From Faecalimonas sp. (GTDB lineage: Bacteria > Bacillota > Clostridia > Lachnospirales > Lachnospiraceae), in NCBI GenBank assembly GCA_020024645.1, contig JAHHTN010000015.1:1-36922 (forward strand): a DNA stretch of 36,922 bases, given 5' to 3'. The notes under the pieces are model-generated. The model was given only the letters and a program-made list of their open reading frames with translations, ran no database searches and was not told the DNA's origin. A program made the position numbers and the translations under genes. Every line of letters starts with the position of its first letter. Position 1 is the stretch's first letter. Of the stretch, positions 1-8,048 are shown piece after piece.

Positions 1-494
1 TTCTTACAGTTATATTAAATTATATTAGTTACTTTATTGTTGAAGATATGAATCCGAGTTGGAGTATTTTATATTGGATTTCAATGAGTTGTATAGTGGT
101 TAATCTTGTGTTTACGATTTTTATGAAAAGAAAAACAAAGTATGGAGAAGAAATCAATGCAAGAATTAAAGGATTCAAAGAATTTTTAGAAAAAGTCGAA
201 AAACCTAAATTAGAAGAATTGGTTATGGAAAATCCTAGTTATTTTTATGATATTTTGCCATATACGTATGTATTAAATATTTCGAAAAAATGGATTAATA
301 AATTTGAAGATATTCAAATTCCAGAACAAGATATGGGAACACTTAATTATTATAACGATCGCTCTTACTATTTGATTTATAATAATGTTGAATATCCGAA
401 GACATCTAAAAGTAGTTGCTCATCATATGGAGGTGGTGGATCTTCTTCAAGAGGTGGAGGTTGTTCATCATGTGGAGGTGGTGGATCTTGGTAG
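1..494 (+). CDS. DUF2207 membrane protein, C-terminal part (5' truncated by window)
   Basis: The frame is open from base 3 through the first ATG at 48 to the TAG at 492-494, so this is probably the end of a longer gene cut by the window. The visible part has one membrane segment (about residues 5-26 from that ATG). A cytosolic stretch follows, carrying the features I associate with the DUF2207 C-terminal region: a KRKTKYGEEINARIKGFKEF-type segment, a DILPYTYVL segment and a KKWINKFE segment. The last 27 residues are a low-complexity Ser/Gly tail containing three cysteines, one Tyr and a final Trp. Gly-rich tails are usual in this family; the cysteines are less expected. The molecular function of DUF2207 proteins is unknown to me. 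The tail-coding DNA runs into the start of a radical SAM gene, suggesting co-expression and possibly tail modification (inference). Confidence 0.8.
   Translation, partial: LTVILNYISYFIVEDMNPSWSILYWISMSCIVVNLVFTIFMKRKTKYGEEINARIKGFKEFLEKVEKPKLEELVMENPSYFYDILPYTYVLNISKKWINKFEDIQIPEQDMGTLNYYNDRSYYLIYNNVEYPKTSKSSCSSYGGGGSSSRGGGCSSCGGGGSW
420..489 (+). repeat. Imperfect 25-nt direct repeat encoding the Gly-rich tail
   Basis: Bases 420-444 and 465-489 are the same 25-nt sequence except for one base (A at 427, G at 472). That difference turns a Tyr codon (TAT) into a Cys codon (TGT). The units encode SSYGGGGS and SSCGGGGS. The second unit also carries the GGAGG that probably serves as ribosome binding site for the next gene. 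Confidence 0.85.
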
Positions 495-1483
495 AAAGAT
501 TCATTATGCAGTGGCATTTGAGTGAAACTTGTAATTTAAAGTGTATTCATTGTTATCAAGAAGACCACATACCAGTACAATTATCATTTGAAAATCTGGA
601 AATTATTTATAAACAATACAAACGTTTATTAAGTAAGTTGAATATGAAGGGACATATTAATATTACTGGCGGAGAGCCGTTATGCAATCCTTATTTATTT
701 AAAGTCTTGGATTTGATAAAAAAAGATAAAGAGAATATTTCATTTTCCATATTAACTAATGGAACATTAATTACAGATGAAATTGCTAGAAAAATTAAAA
801 GTTATAATCCGTATTATGTTCAAGTTAGTTTGGAAGGCGGGAAAAAAACAAATGATGCAATACGTGGTAAAGGAACATATAAAAAAATTGCAAAAGGCAT
901 CCATTATTTAAAGAAATATGGTATTTATACTTCCATTTCTTTTACTGCAAGTAAAATGAATTATAAAGAATTTCCCAAAGTTGTTTGGTATGGAAGAAAA
1001 CATCGTGTAAATAATGTGTGGTCAGATCGTTATATTCCGTTAGGGGATAGAGAGGATCAAGAAAATGTATTAAGTTTAAATGAAACGCAAGAATATTTAA
1101 AGAGTATGTATAAAGAAAAAATGAAATTGAGAAAACAACATAGCCATACGAATATTTCAATGAATCGTGCGTTACAGTTTTTGATGACGAATGATTTTGC
1201 GTATGGATGTACAGCAGGAGATTCGTTATTAACAGTGATGGAGAATGGCGATTTGGTTCCATGTCGTAGAATGCCTATATACATAGGAAATGTATTACGA
1301 GAGGATATGTATGAATTGTATATTCATAATCCGATTTTACAAGAATTACGCCTTCAAAAAGTTCCAGATGAATGTCAAAAATGTGAACATTCTTACATGT
1401 GTCATGGTGGTTTGAAATGTTTATCTTATGCACTTTATAATGATTTTCATTGTAAGGATGTGGGATGTAATGTTCAATTATAA
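488..1483 (+). CDS. Radical SAM/SPASM enzyme, peptide-maturase-like
   Basis: The radical SAM cluster motif CNLKCIHC (CX3CX2C) gives Cys15, Cys19 and Cys22 when translation starts at TTG 488. A GGEP SAM-binding motif lies at residues 61-64. The C-terminal third is a SPASM-type domain with cysteines in GCTAGD, VPCRRM, CQKCEHSYMC, KCL, HC and GC contexts, expected to hold auxiliary Fe-S clusters. This architecture is typical of enzymes that modify ribosomally made peptides or proteins (family knowledge). I chose TTG 488 because GGAGG at 474-478 sits 9 nt upstream and it supplies the first beta strand (VERFIMQWH). ATG 506 is the alternative and has only a weak site. The gene overlaps the DUF2207 stop by 7 nt, and the DUF2207 Cys/Gly tail is the obvious candidate substrate (inference). 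The exact subfamily is not recognised with certainty. Confidence 0.88.
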   Translation: MVERFIMQWHLSETCNLKCIHCYQEDHIPVQLSFENLEIIYKQYKRLLSKLNMKGHINITGGEPLCNPYLFKVLDLIKKDKENISFSILTNGTLITDEIARKIKSYNPYYVQVSLEGGKKTNDAIRGKGTYKKIAKGIHYLKKYGIYTSISFTASKMNYKEFPKVVWYGRKHRVNNVWSDRYIPLGDREDQENVLSLNETQEYLKSMYKEKMKLRKQHSHTNISMNRALQFLMTNDFAYGCTAGDSLLTVMENGDLVPCRRMPIYIGNVLREDMYELYIHNPILQELRLQKVPDECQKCEHSYMCHGGLKCLSYALYNDFHCKDVGCNVQL

Positions 1484-1507
1484 AGTTAAAATATTTTTAA
1501 GAGTTCG

Positions 1508-1556
1508 AAACCAATAATGGAGTGAGATTGTTGAAGTCTCACTCCGTTATTGGTTT
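1508..1556 (+). terminator. Long hairpin after the radical SAM gene
   Basis: A 20-bp arm (1508-1527) pairs with 1537-1556 through one G-U wobble, leaving a 9-nt loop. The stem contains GGAGTGAGA and its complement. The bases after it are only moderately T-rich, so it may act as a terminator or be a dispersed palindrome. Confidence 0.6.
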
Positions 1557-1681
1557 TAGAGCCTTTATTTTCTATGAAATCAAGACCTCTTTTATTTAAG
1601 CCAAAAGTTTTCTGTATTAGAATAAAAAGATAGGATGTAGGACATAATATGTTAAAAAGAACTATTGTGGAGGAATGATGT

Positions 1682-2113
1682 ATGATTGGATTTTTTATTG
1701 CATTGTTGTCTGGAGCGTTGATGAGTGTGCAGGGAGTTTTTAATACGCAGGTGACCAAGGTGACGGGGATGTGGGTATCAAATGCTTGGGTACAATTGTC
1801 TGCATTTTTATTTTGTTTAGTGGCATGGCTTCTTTCTGGTCGAGATAGTGTGATGACTATTGCAAAAGTTGAACCAAAGTATATGCTTCTTGGTGGAGTA
1901 ATTGGGGCAGGTATTACATGGACAGTTATTAAAAGTATGGAACAGTTAGGTCCAGCGAAGGCAGTATTACTTATTGTTATTTCGCAGTTGCTTATTGCAT
2001 ATGTTATAGAAGTTTTCGGATTGTTTGGAGTAGAAAAACAACCATTTGAGTGGAGGAAGGTGATTGGTATGGTAATTGCCCTAGTTGGAGTAGGAATTTT
2101 CCAGTGGAAGTAG
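1682..2113 (+). CDS. YdcZ/DUF606-type small multidrug-transporter-like membrane protein
   Basis: A 143-residue, very hydrophobic protein with four to five predicted membrane segments: about residues 1-22, 33-52, 65-85, 92-113 and 126-142. It resembles the DMT_YdcZ (DUF606) family, half-size members of the drug/metabolite transporter superfamily. Recognisable elements are an N-terminal segment with ALMSVQGVFNT and a central GVIGAGITW. Such proteins are thought to work as dimers in the inner membrane; the substrate is unknown. GGAGG lies 8 nt before the chosen ATG; the ATGs at 1675 and 1678 are out of frame. It stands alone between a hairpin and the comEA promoter, and no partner suggests a substrate. 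Confidence 0.8.
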   Translation: MIGFFIALLSGALMSVQGVFNTQVTKVTGMWVSNAWVQLSAFLFCLVAWLLSGRDSVMTIAKVEPKYMLLGGVIGAGITWTVIKSMEQLGPAKAVLLIVISQLLIAYVIEVFGLFGVEKQPFEWRKVIGMVIALVGVGIFQWK

Positions 2114-2142
2114 TTGCATTTAAAATTGAAATTCGTTACAAT
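2114..2142 (+). promoter_or_regulatory. Sigma-A-type promoter for the comEA operon
   Basis: TTGCAT (2114-2119), a 17-nt spacer and TACAAT (2137-2142) lie directly behind the YdcZ stop codon. Transcription would start near 2149, about 54 nt before comEA. Confidence 0.6.
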
Positions 2143-2167
2143 ATGAATGTCTAAGCATAGAGGGGTA

Positions 2168-2192
2168 TTGTAATTTTAAAGAAGAATTACAA
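2168..2192 (+). promoter_or_regulatory. Leader hairpin touching the comEA ribosome binding site
   Basis: TTGTAATT (2168-2175) pairs perfectly with AATTACAA (2185-2192). The 3' arm overlaps the first two bases of the AAGGAGG ribosome binding site (2191-2197). It could modulate comEA translation, but the stem is short and AT-rich. Confidence 0.35.
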
Positions 2193-2202
2193 GGAGGATT
2201 TT

Positions 2203-2754
2203 ATGCGTAGAAAGATATATTATTGTTTGGGAATTTGTATAATGATTTGTATACTTGGTGGTTGCCAAAAGAAAGAAACTGTTGAACTTGAAGAGGTAAA
2301 GAAAAATGAAGCGCCTCAAAAGAAAAATTTAGACAGGATACAGGTTGTTTATGTTTGTGGTGCAGTACAAAAACCAGGAGTTTATAGAATGCCAGCTGGA
2401 AGTAGGATATATGAAGCAATTGAAATGGCTGGTGGAATGACAGAACAGGCTGATGAAACGGCGTTAAATCAGGCTGAAAAAGTGAAAGATGCAGAGCAAA
2501 TTTATGTTCCTGAGAAAGTGAGTGAGAAGACAGAAGAAGAGAACTCGCAAAAAGAAGATGGTAAAGTCAACTTGAATACAGCAACAGAAGAAGACCTGAT
2601 GAATTTACCTGGAATTGGACAGTCAAAGGCGAAAAGTATTATACAATATAGAGAGAAAAAAGGGAGATTCAAGTCAGTCGAAGAAATCATGCAAATCGAA
2701 GGAATCAAAAGCGGAGTGTTTAATAAAATAAAAGAACAGATTGTAGTGAGATAA
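2203..2754 (+). CDS. comEA: ComEA-type competence DNA-binding lipoprotein
   Basis: A 183-residue lipoprotein. Its signal peptide ends in the lipobox ILGGC with Cys21 as the lipidated residue. An SLBB domain follows at about residues 48-102 (VYVCGAVQKPGVYRMP, then AGGMTEQAD). After a Lys/Glu-rich linker comes a helix-hairpin-helix pair at about 122-181 (VNLNTATEEDLMNLPGIG, then EGIKSGVF). This is the ComEA layout, except that a lipid anchor replaces the transmembrane helix of Bacillus ComEA. ComEA binds incoming double-stranded DNA at the cell surface and passes it to the ComEC channel, encoded about 3 kb downstream. The AAGGAGG site fixes the start. It is the first gene of the operon. Confidence 0.9.
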   Translation: MRRKIYYCLGICIMICILGGCQKKETVELEEVKKNEAPQKKNLDRIQVVYVCGAVQKPGVYRMPAGSRIYEAIEMAGGMTEQADETALNQAEKVKDAEQIYVPEKVSEKTEEENSQKEDGKVNLNTATEEDLMNLPGIGQSKAKSIIQYREKKGRFKSVEEIMQIEGIKSGVFNKIKEQIVVR

Positions 2755-2765
2755 GGGAGAAAGTT

Positions 2766-3455
2766 ATGGGAAAAAAGGTTTTGGTTGTAGATGACGAGAA
2801 ACTTATTGTGAAAGGGATACGTTTTAGTCTAGAGCAAGATGGTATGGAAGTAGATTGTGCGTACGATGGAGAAGAAGCATTAGAGAAAGCTAAAGAGGAA
2901 GAATATGATTTGATTTTACTAGATGTGATGCTTCCAAAGTATACAGGATTTGAAGTGTGTCAGATGATAAGAGAGTTTTCTGATGTTCCGGTTGTTATGT
3001 TAACAGCAAAAGGTGATGATATGGATAAGATTTTAGGACTAGAATATGGTGCTGATGATTACATAACAAAACCATTTAATATATTAGAAGTGAAGGCGCG
3101 TATTAAGGCAATTATGCGTCGTACAGGTAAAAATGTCAAAGAGAAAGAAGATAAAAATATTATTGTAAAAAACGATATGAAAGTGGATCGACAAAGCAGA
3201 AGAGTATATGTGGGAAATGAAGAAATTAATTTAACTGCAAAAGAGTTTGATTTACTTGAACTTTTGGCAACAAATCCAGATAAAGTATATAGTAGAGAAG
3301 AGTTGCTTAATATTGTTTGGGGATATGAGTATCCAGGTGACGCAAGAACGGTTGATGTTCATGTTAGGCGACTTCGGGAGAAGATAGAACCAAATCCAAG
3401 TGAGCCGAAGTATGTGTATACAAAGTGGGGAGTTGGTTACTATTTTAGGGGTTAA
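2766..3455 (+). CDS. OmpR/PhoB-family response regulator
   Basis: 229 residues. The receiver domain (about 1-120) has the acidic pair D9-D10, phospho-acceptor D53 in LILLDVMLP, the T/S switch in MLTAKG and Lys in TKPF. A winged-helix DNA-binding domain of the OmpR type follows (about 130-228), with LTAKEFDLLELLA, TVDVHVRRLREKI and a C-terminal VGYYFRG. It begins 10 nt after comEA, and the cognate kinase follows 7 nt after its stop. Sequence style is PhoB/WalR-like, but there is not enough to name an orthologue. Sitting between comEA and comEC suggests a role in envelope or competence control (inference). Confidence 0.93.
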   Translation: MGKKVLVVDDEKLIVKGIRFSLEQDGMEVDCAYDGEEALEKAKEEEYDLILLDVMLPKYTGFEVCQMIREFSDVPVVMLTAKGDDMDKILGLEYGADDYITKPFNILEVKARIKAIMRRTGKNVKEKEDKNIIVKNDMKVDRQSRRVYVGNEEINLTAKEFDLLELLATNPDKVYSREELLNIVWGYEYPGDARTVDVHVRRLREKIEPNPSEPKYVYTKWGVGYYFRG

Positions 3456-3462
3456 GGAGAAA

Positions 3463-4872
3463 GTGAAAAACAAGTTTTTCAAAAGTTTGCGATTCCGCAT
3501 TCTTTTGTTGCTTGTTGTCTTTGGAATTATTCCATGTATAATTTTAAAATCTACAATTTTAAATAATTATATGGAAAAAATGGTGTTTGTAAGAACAGCG
3601 GAAATTCAAAATCAGTGTACAATTCTATCAAATCAGTTCAAAAGTTATAATTATTTGATTGATGCCAAATCTGAAGTAGTCAATGCAGAATTAACACAGC
3701 TTTCCAATATTTATAATGGACGTATTTTAGTCATTAATGATGAATTTCGGATTGTAAAAGATACATATGAATTGGAAGAGGGAAAGACTGTTGTTTCAGA
3801 AGACGTTTTAAAATGTTATCAGGGAAAAGGAACGATTTATCATGATCAGAAAAATCATTATGCTGAAGTGACAATACCAGTTAAAGATGGGAAAAAAGTG
3901 GTAGGGGTTATTTTGATGAGTGTTTCTACAGATGCTATTTTAAACAATCAAGCAGAAGTGGAAACGAAAGCAACAATCATTGTTATTACAATAGCGTTAA
4001 TTATTTTGCTTTTGTCATTTGTATTGTCGGCACTTATGGTAAGACCTTTTGCAAGAATTACAAAGTCTATTGAAGATGTAAATGAAGGATATGATTCGGA
4101 TAATCTCCATGAGGATGCTTATACAGAAACAACGCTGATTTCGGAGGCGTTTAATAAAATGCTTGGTAGGCTGAAAATAGTTGATGATTCAAGACAAGAA
4201 TTTGTGTCTAACGTATCGCACGAATTAAAGACACCACTAACTTCTATGAAAGTACTTGCAGACTCACTACTTGCACAAGACAATGTTCCAGTGGAACTAT
4301 ATCAAGAATTTATGGGTGATATTGCAGAGGAAATAGAAAGAGAGAATAAAATTATTAACGATTTACTTTCACTTGTGAAAATGGATAAAACGGCAATGAA
4401 TTTGACTGTGCAGACGGAAAATATTAATGAACTTGTGGAGCGTATTTTAAAACGTCTACGTCCGATAGCAGCGCAACGTAATATTGAACTTGTGTTTGAA
4501 TCTTTCCGTCCAGTAACAGCAGAGGTAGATGAGGTAAAAATGACTTTAGCATTATCTAATCTTGTGGAAAATGCTATTAAGTATAATCAAGATGATGGAT
4601 GGGTACACGTTTCCTTAAATGCAGACCATAAATATTTTTATGTGAAAGTGGCAGACTCTGGAATTGGAATTCCAAAGGAAGATACAGAACATATTTTTGA
4701 AAGGTTTTATCGGGTTGATAAGTCCCACTCAAGAGAAATTGGCGGAACAGGACTAGGACTTGCTATAACACGAAATGCAATAGTTATGCATAGGGGTGCG
4801 GTAAAAGTATATAGTGAAGAAGGGGAGGGAACGACGTTTACTGTGCGTGTCCCGTTGACGTACGTTGTCTAA
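3463..4872 (+). CDS. Membrane sensor histidine kinase
   Basis: 469 residues from GTG 3463. TM1 is at about 7-30, an extracytoplasmic sensor region at 31-170, TM2 at about 172-195, then HAMP. HisKA carries the phospho-acceptor His253 in SHELKTPLTS. The ATPase domain has N box NLVENAIKYN, G1 DSGIGIP, F box FERFYRVDKS and G2 GGTGLGLAI. The topology is like WalK/PhoR kinases without a PAS domain. GTG 3463 is preceded by AAGGAG and leaves the response regulator intact. ATG 3400 would overlap the regulator by 56 nt and add 21 residues that do not look like a kinase N-terminus. The spacing to GTG is short, so the start is moderately sure. Confidence 0.9.
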   Translation: MKNKFFKSLRFRILLLLVVFGIIPCIILKSTILNNYMEKMVFVRTAEIQNQCTILSNQFKSYNYLIDAKSEVVNAELTQLSNIYNGRILVINDEFRIVKDTYELEEGKTVVSEDVLKCYQGKGTIYHDQKNHYAEVTIPVKDGKKVVGVILMSVSTDAILNNQAEVETKATIIVITIALIILLLSFVLSALMVRPFARITKSIEDVNEGYDSDNLHEDAYTETTLISEAFNKMLGRLKIVDDSRQEFVSNVSHELKTPLTSMKVLADSLLAQDNVPVELYQEFMGDIAEEIERENKIINDLLSLVKMDKTAMNLTVQTENINELVERILKRLRPIAAQRNIELVFESFRPVTAEVDEVKMTLALSNLVENAIKYNQDDGWVHVSLNADHKYFYVKVADSGIGIPKEDTEHIFERFYRVDKSHSREIGGTGLGLAITRNAIVMHRGAVKVYSEEGEGTTFTVRVPLTYVV

Positions 4873-4886
4873 AAGAGGTGAGATAT

Positions 4887-5807
4887 ATGAAGAAGCAGAA
4901 AAGAATACTAATAATAAGTTTATTAATCCTCGTGCTTTTTTCAGGGTGTCAAACAAAAAAGGAAAAAGAGCAAAAAGGTCCTTTTCTTTATTATGCAAAT
5001 ATGGAAGGGACTGCACTAGAAAAAGAATCTTATGAAATAAAAGAGAAAAAAACTGAAAAGGCAGTTACTAAAATGCTTGAAAAATTGGCAAAGGCGCCAG
5101 AAAACATTGAATTGAAGGCATCTATTCCTCCAAAAGTAAAGATTAAAAGAATGAATATAAAAGCAAATGAAGTCCATATTTATATGAACGAAAAATATGC
5201 AGAATTAGGAGAAGTAGAAGAAATTCTTTGCCGTGCTTCTATTGTGCAGTCGTTAACACAGATTGAGGGAATTGAAAAAGTGGCATTTTATATTGGAGAG
5301 GATCCACTTAAGAGCAAAAGTGGCGATATTATCGGTTTTATGAAAGCGGATTCTTTCGTGCGTGATACAAAAAGTGCTTTGAAATCTAGTCAACAAACAA
5401 CTTTAACTTTATTTTTCCCAAATGAGAAAGGGAAGGGACTTCTTTCTGAAAAAGTAAATGTAAGATATTCGGGTGATACATCTATCGAGAAACTGGTTAT
5501 CGAACAGTTGATGAAAGGACCGGAAACGAGTGGGCGAAAACCGCTGTTATCTTCGCAAGTAAAGGTGCTAAATGTTTCGGTAAAGGACGGAATATGTTAT
5601 GTGAATTTTGACAAGCAGTTTTTAGAACAAAAATATGACGTTGAACCCAAAGTAATTATTTATGGCATTGTTAATTCATTAATTAGTAATGGAAAGGCAA
5701 GCCGTGTACAAATCGCAGTGGAAGGGAAAACAGCGATAAAATTTCAAGAAACAGTTTATTTAAATGAACTTCTTGATAGAAATATGGAATTAGTAGAGCA
5801 AAAGTAA
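4887..5807 (+). CDS. GerMN-domain lipoprotein
   Basis: 306 residues with a lipoprotein signal (LFSGC, Cys21). Two GerMN-type repeats follow, at about residues 45-150 and 170-290. The second has the recognisable run TLTLFFPNEKG, then IEKLVIEQLMKGP, VKDGICYVNFDKQF and QIAVEG. GerMN domains occur in spore-germination GerM and in lipoproteins next to two-component systems such as LpqB. They are thought to act outside the membrane, possibly sensing or touching the wall or the kinase's outer domain. I chose ATG 4887 because AAGAGGTG lies 6 nt upstream; GTG 4878 is part of that site. Gene order kinase-GerMN suggests an accessory to the kinase (inference). Its stop overlaps the comEC start. Confidence 0.85.
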   Translation: MKKQKRILIISLLILVLFSGCQTKKEKEQKGPFLYYANMEGTALEKESYEIKEKKTEKAVTKMLEKLAKAPENIELKASIPPKVKIKRMNIKANEVHIYMNEKYAELGEVEEILCRASIVQSLTQIEGIEKVAFYIGEDPLKSKSGDIIGFMKADSFVRDTKSALKSSQQTTLTLFFPNEKGKGLLSEKVNVRYSGDTSIEKLVIEQLMKGPETSGRKPLLSSQVKVLNVSVKDGICYVNFDKQFLEQKYDVEPKVIIYGIVNSLISNGKASRVQIAVEGKTAIKFQETVYLNELLDRNMELVEQK

Positions 5808-8005
5808 TGAAAAAAAGACCACTTTGTATGGTTTGTGTTGGAATTATTATGATGCAATTTTTTTTACTCGTGGCGGGAATAAGAAAGATGGTTCCTGCCA
5901 CAGATACACTTAACAATTTGGATGGAAAACAAGTTCATGTATTAGGGTGTATTTACAAAAAAGAAACAAGTTCTAATGGACAAATCTTATATCTGAAAGA
6001 TGTACATATTCAACATCAAAATCACAAATTAGAAAATATGAGAATAATAGTATATAACAAACAAAAGAAGAAGTTTTCGCTTGGAAACAAAATTTTTGTT
6101 TCTGGAAAACTTCGTTCTTTTGATGTACCTAGAAATTTGGGGAATTATAATTCTAAATTTTATTATCAAAAGCAAGGTATACCTATATCTATATTTTCCA
6201 CCAAAATTAAGATTGCATCGAAAGATGTTTGGTTGATTAGAAATCAGCTAGAAATATTGAAGGAAAAAGGCCAAAAAGTTATATGTGAAACTTTAGGACA
6301 AGAAAAAGGGGGAATAATTAGTGCAATATTATTAGGAGAAAAAAGCAGAATAAGTTCAAAGTGGAAAGAATTATACCAAGTAAATGGAATAGGACATATT
6401 CTGGCAATTTCTGGTCTACATCTATCGTTTATTGGGAATCTTTTTTATAGGGGGTTTCGGAAAATGGGGTGGACCTGTAAGAGTGCAGGGGGAATGGTTA
6501 TTGTATTAATGGCATTATATGTACTGATGACAGGCGCAGCAGTGTCTACTTTAAGAGCATTGTTTATGTTTGGTATAAAAATTGGAGCGGATATGGTGGG
6601 AAGAGTATACGATATGGCTACAAGTCTTAGTTTATCTGCAGCAATAATACTGTGTTGGCGTCCACAATATTTCTTTGATGCGGGATTTTTGTTTTCCTTT
6701 GGTTCTGTTTTAGGTATTCTTTTATTAAAACCGATTTTGGAAATATTGTTTCCCTGTAAGAAAAAATGGATGCAGATGATTTATGCTAGTTTAGCAATTC
6801 AATTATTTTTAATTCCGATTACTCTTTATTTCTTTTTTGAAATTCCAACATATGCACTTTTCTTAAATATGATTGTTATTCCTCTTATGTCGTTGCTATT
6901 AGGAATGGCAGTTGTGGGAATGTTTTTTATATGTTTTTGGAAATCTTTTGGTGCATTGATTTTAAAGGGAAGTGGAATTTTTGTGACAATATATAATTAT
7001 TTATGTGAATGGATATTAGAATTACCGAATCCAAGAATTGTTTTTGGAAAACCTAAGTGTTGGCAAGTGGTATTATTTTATTTCATTCTAATTCTTTTTA
7101 TTTTACATATACAGAAGAAAGAAAAAAAAGAGGGAAAAAGATATAGAAAGATAATTCTCTTTCTGAGTATTTTCATGATAATTATTCCACATCATTTTTC
7201 AAGGGGAAAGTTAGAAATAGCAATGTTAGATGTGGGACAAGGTGATGGGATTTTTCTTTGTGGACCCCAAAAAACCACTTATTTTATTGATGGAGGAAGT
7301 AGTGATGTGAAACAAGTTGGGAAATATAGAATAGAACCTTTTTTAAAAGCAAAAGGAGTGAAAACGTTAAATTATGTTTTTATTTCACATGGAGATTTGG
7401 ATCATTTAAGTGGAATCGATGAAATGCTAGAAAGACAGACAATAGGAGTAACTATTGAAAATCTTGTTCTTCCAGTAAAAGAAGTGTGGGATGAAACATT
7501 GACAAATTTAGCAAACAAGGCATTACATTATGGAACAAAAGTATTTGTGTTAGGAAAAGGAGAAAGATTAAAAGAAGGAGAAATGCAACTGGAGTGTGTT
7601 TTTCCAGATCATATGTATAATGGGGAAGTGGGAAATCAAAGCTCGATGGTACTTTCTTTACAATATAGAGAGTTTGATGCATTATTTACGGGAGATATAG
7701 AAGGGGAAGGAGAGGAAGAGTTGCAAAATGAGATAAAGAAAACATATGATTTACTAAAAGTAGCACATCATGGTTCAAAGCATTCAACGAAAAAAGGAGT
7801 TTTAGATAAAATACAAGCAAAAATAGGAATTATTTCCAGTGGCAGAAAAAATTTCTATGGACATCCACATAAAGAATTACTGAAAAGGCTTGAGGAAGAA
7901 AAGGTAAAAGTATACGCTACAAAGGAAAAAGGTTGCGTGACGATAAAGACAGATGGAAAGAAAATGGAGCTAGAGTGTTATTTATTTCCCTTGCAGAAAA
8001 AATAA
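5807..8005 (+). CDS. comEC: ComEC/Rec2 DNA-uptake channel
   Basis: 732 residues, the usual length. An N-terminal membrane anchor plus DUF4131-type OB-like domain spans about 1-150. The Competence domain with about ten membrane helices follows (150-460), containing the signature NGIGHILAISGLHLSFIG. A C-terminal metallo-beta-lactamase-like domain (about 475-730) shows LDVGQGDGIFL, the metal motif HGDLDHLSG near residue 527, LFTGDIEG and AHHGSKHST near 653. ComEC forms the channel through which single-stranded DNA enters the cytoplasm; the MBL domain is proposed to degrade the other strand. The ATG overlaps the preceding stop (TAATG), indicating translational coupling. Confidence 0.95.
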   Translation: MKKRPLCMVCVGIIMMQFFLLVAGIRKMVPATDTLNNLDGKQVHVLGCIYKKETSSNGQILYLKDVHIQHQNHKLENMRIIVYNKQKKKFSLGNKIFVSGKLRSFDVPRNLGNYNSKFYYQKQGIPISIFSTKIKIASKDVWLIRNQLEILKEKGQKVICETLGQEKGGIISAILLGEKSRISSKWKELYQVNGIGHILAISGLHLSFIGNLFYRGFRKMGWTCKSAGGMVIVLMALYVLMTGAAVSTLRALFMFGIKIGADMVGRVYDMATSLSLSAAIILCWRPQYFFDAGFLFSFGSVLGILLLKPILEILFPCKKKWMQMIYASLAIQLFLIPITLYFFFEIPTYALFLNMIVIPLMSLLLGMAVVGMFFICFWKSFGALILKGSGIFVTIYNYLCEWILELPNPRIVFGKPKCWQVVLFYFILILFILHIQKKEKKEGKRYRKIILFLSIFMIIIPHHFSRGKLEIAMLDVGQGDGIFLCGPQKTTYFIDGGSSDVKQVGKYRIEPFLKAKGVKTLNYVFISHGDLDHLSGIDEMLERQTIGVTIENLVLPVKEVWDETLTNLANKALHYGTKVFVLGKGERLKEGEMQLECVFPDHMYNGEVGNQSSMVLSLQYREFDALFTGDIEGEGEEELQNEIKKTYDLLKVAHHGSKHSTKKGVLDKIQAKIGIISSGRKNFYGHPHKELLKRLEEEKVKVYATKEKGCVTIKTDGKKMELECYLFPLQKK

Positions 8006-8048
8006 GATTTGATTATACTGAAGAGAGAATATATGTGAGGTAAAAATA

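Noticed and set aside
416..487. Upstream ATG at 416 as start of the radical SAM gene
   Set aside because: It adds a stretch of Trp/Arg-rich residues that is only the Gly-rich tail read in another frame, and it would overlap DUF2207 by 79 nt.
1486..1758. Minus-strand open frame of 90 codons
   Set aside because: It spans the hairpin and the YdcZ start, has no ribosome binding site and no recognisable protein features.
3400..3462. ATG 3400 as start of the histidine kinase
   Set aside because: It overlaps the response regulator by 56 nt and lacks a ribosome binding site; GTG 3463 gives a normal kinase N-terminus.
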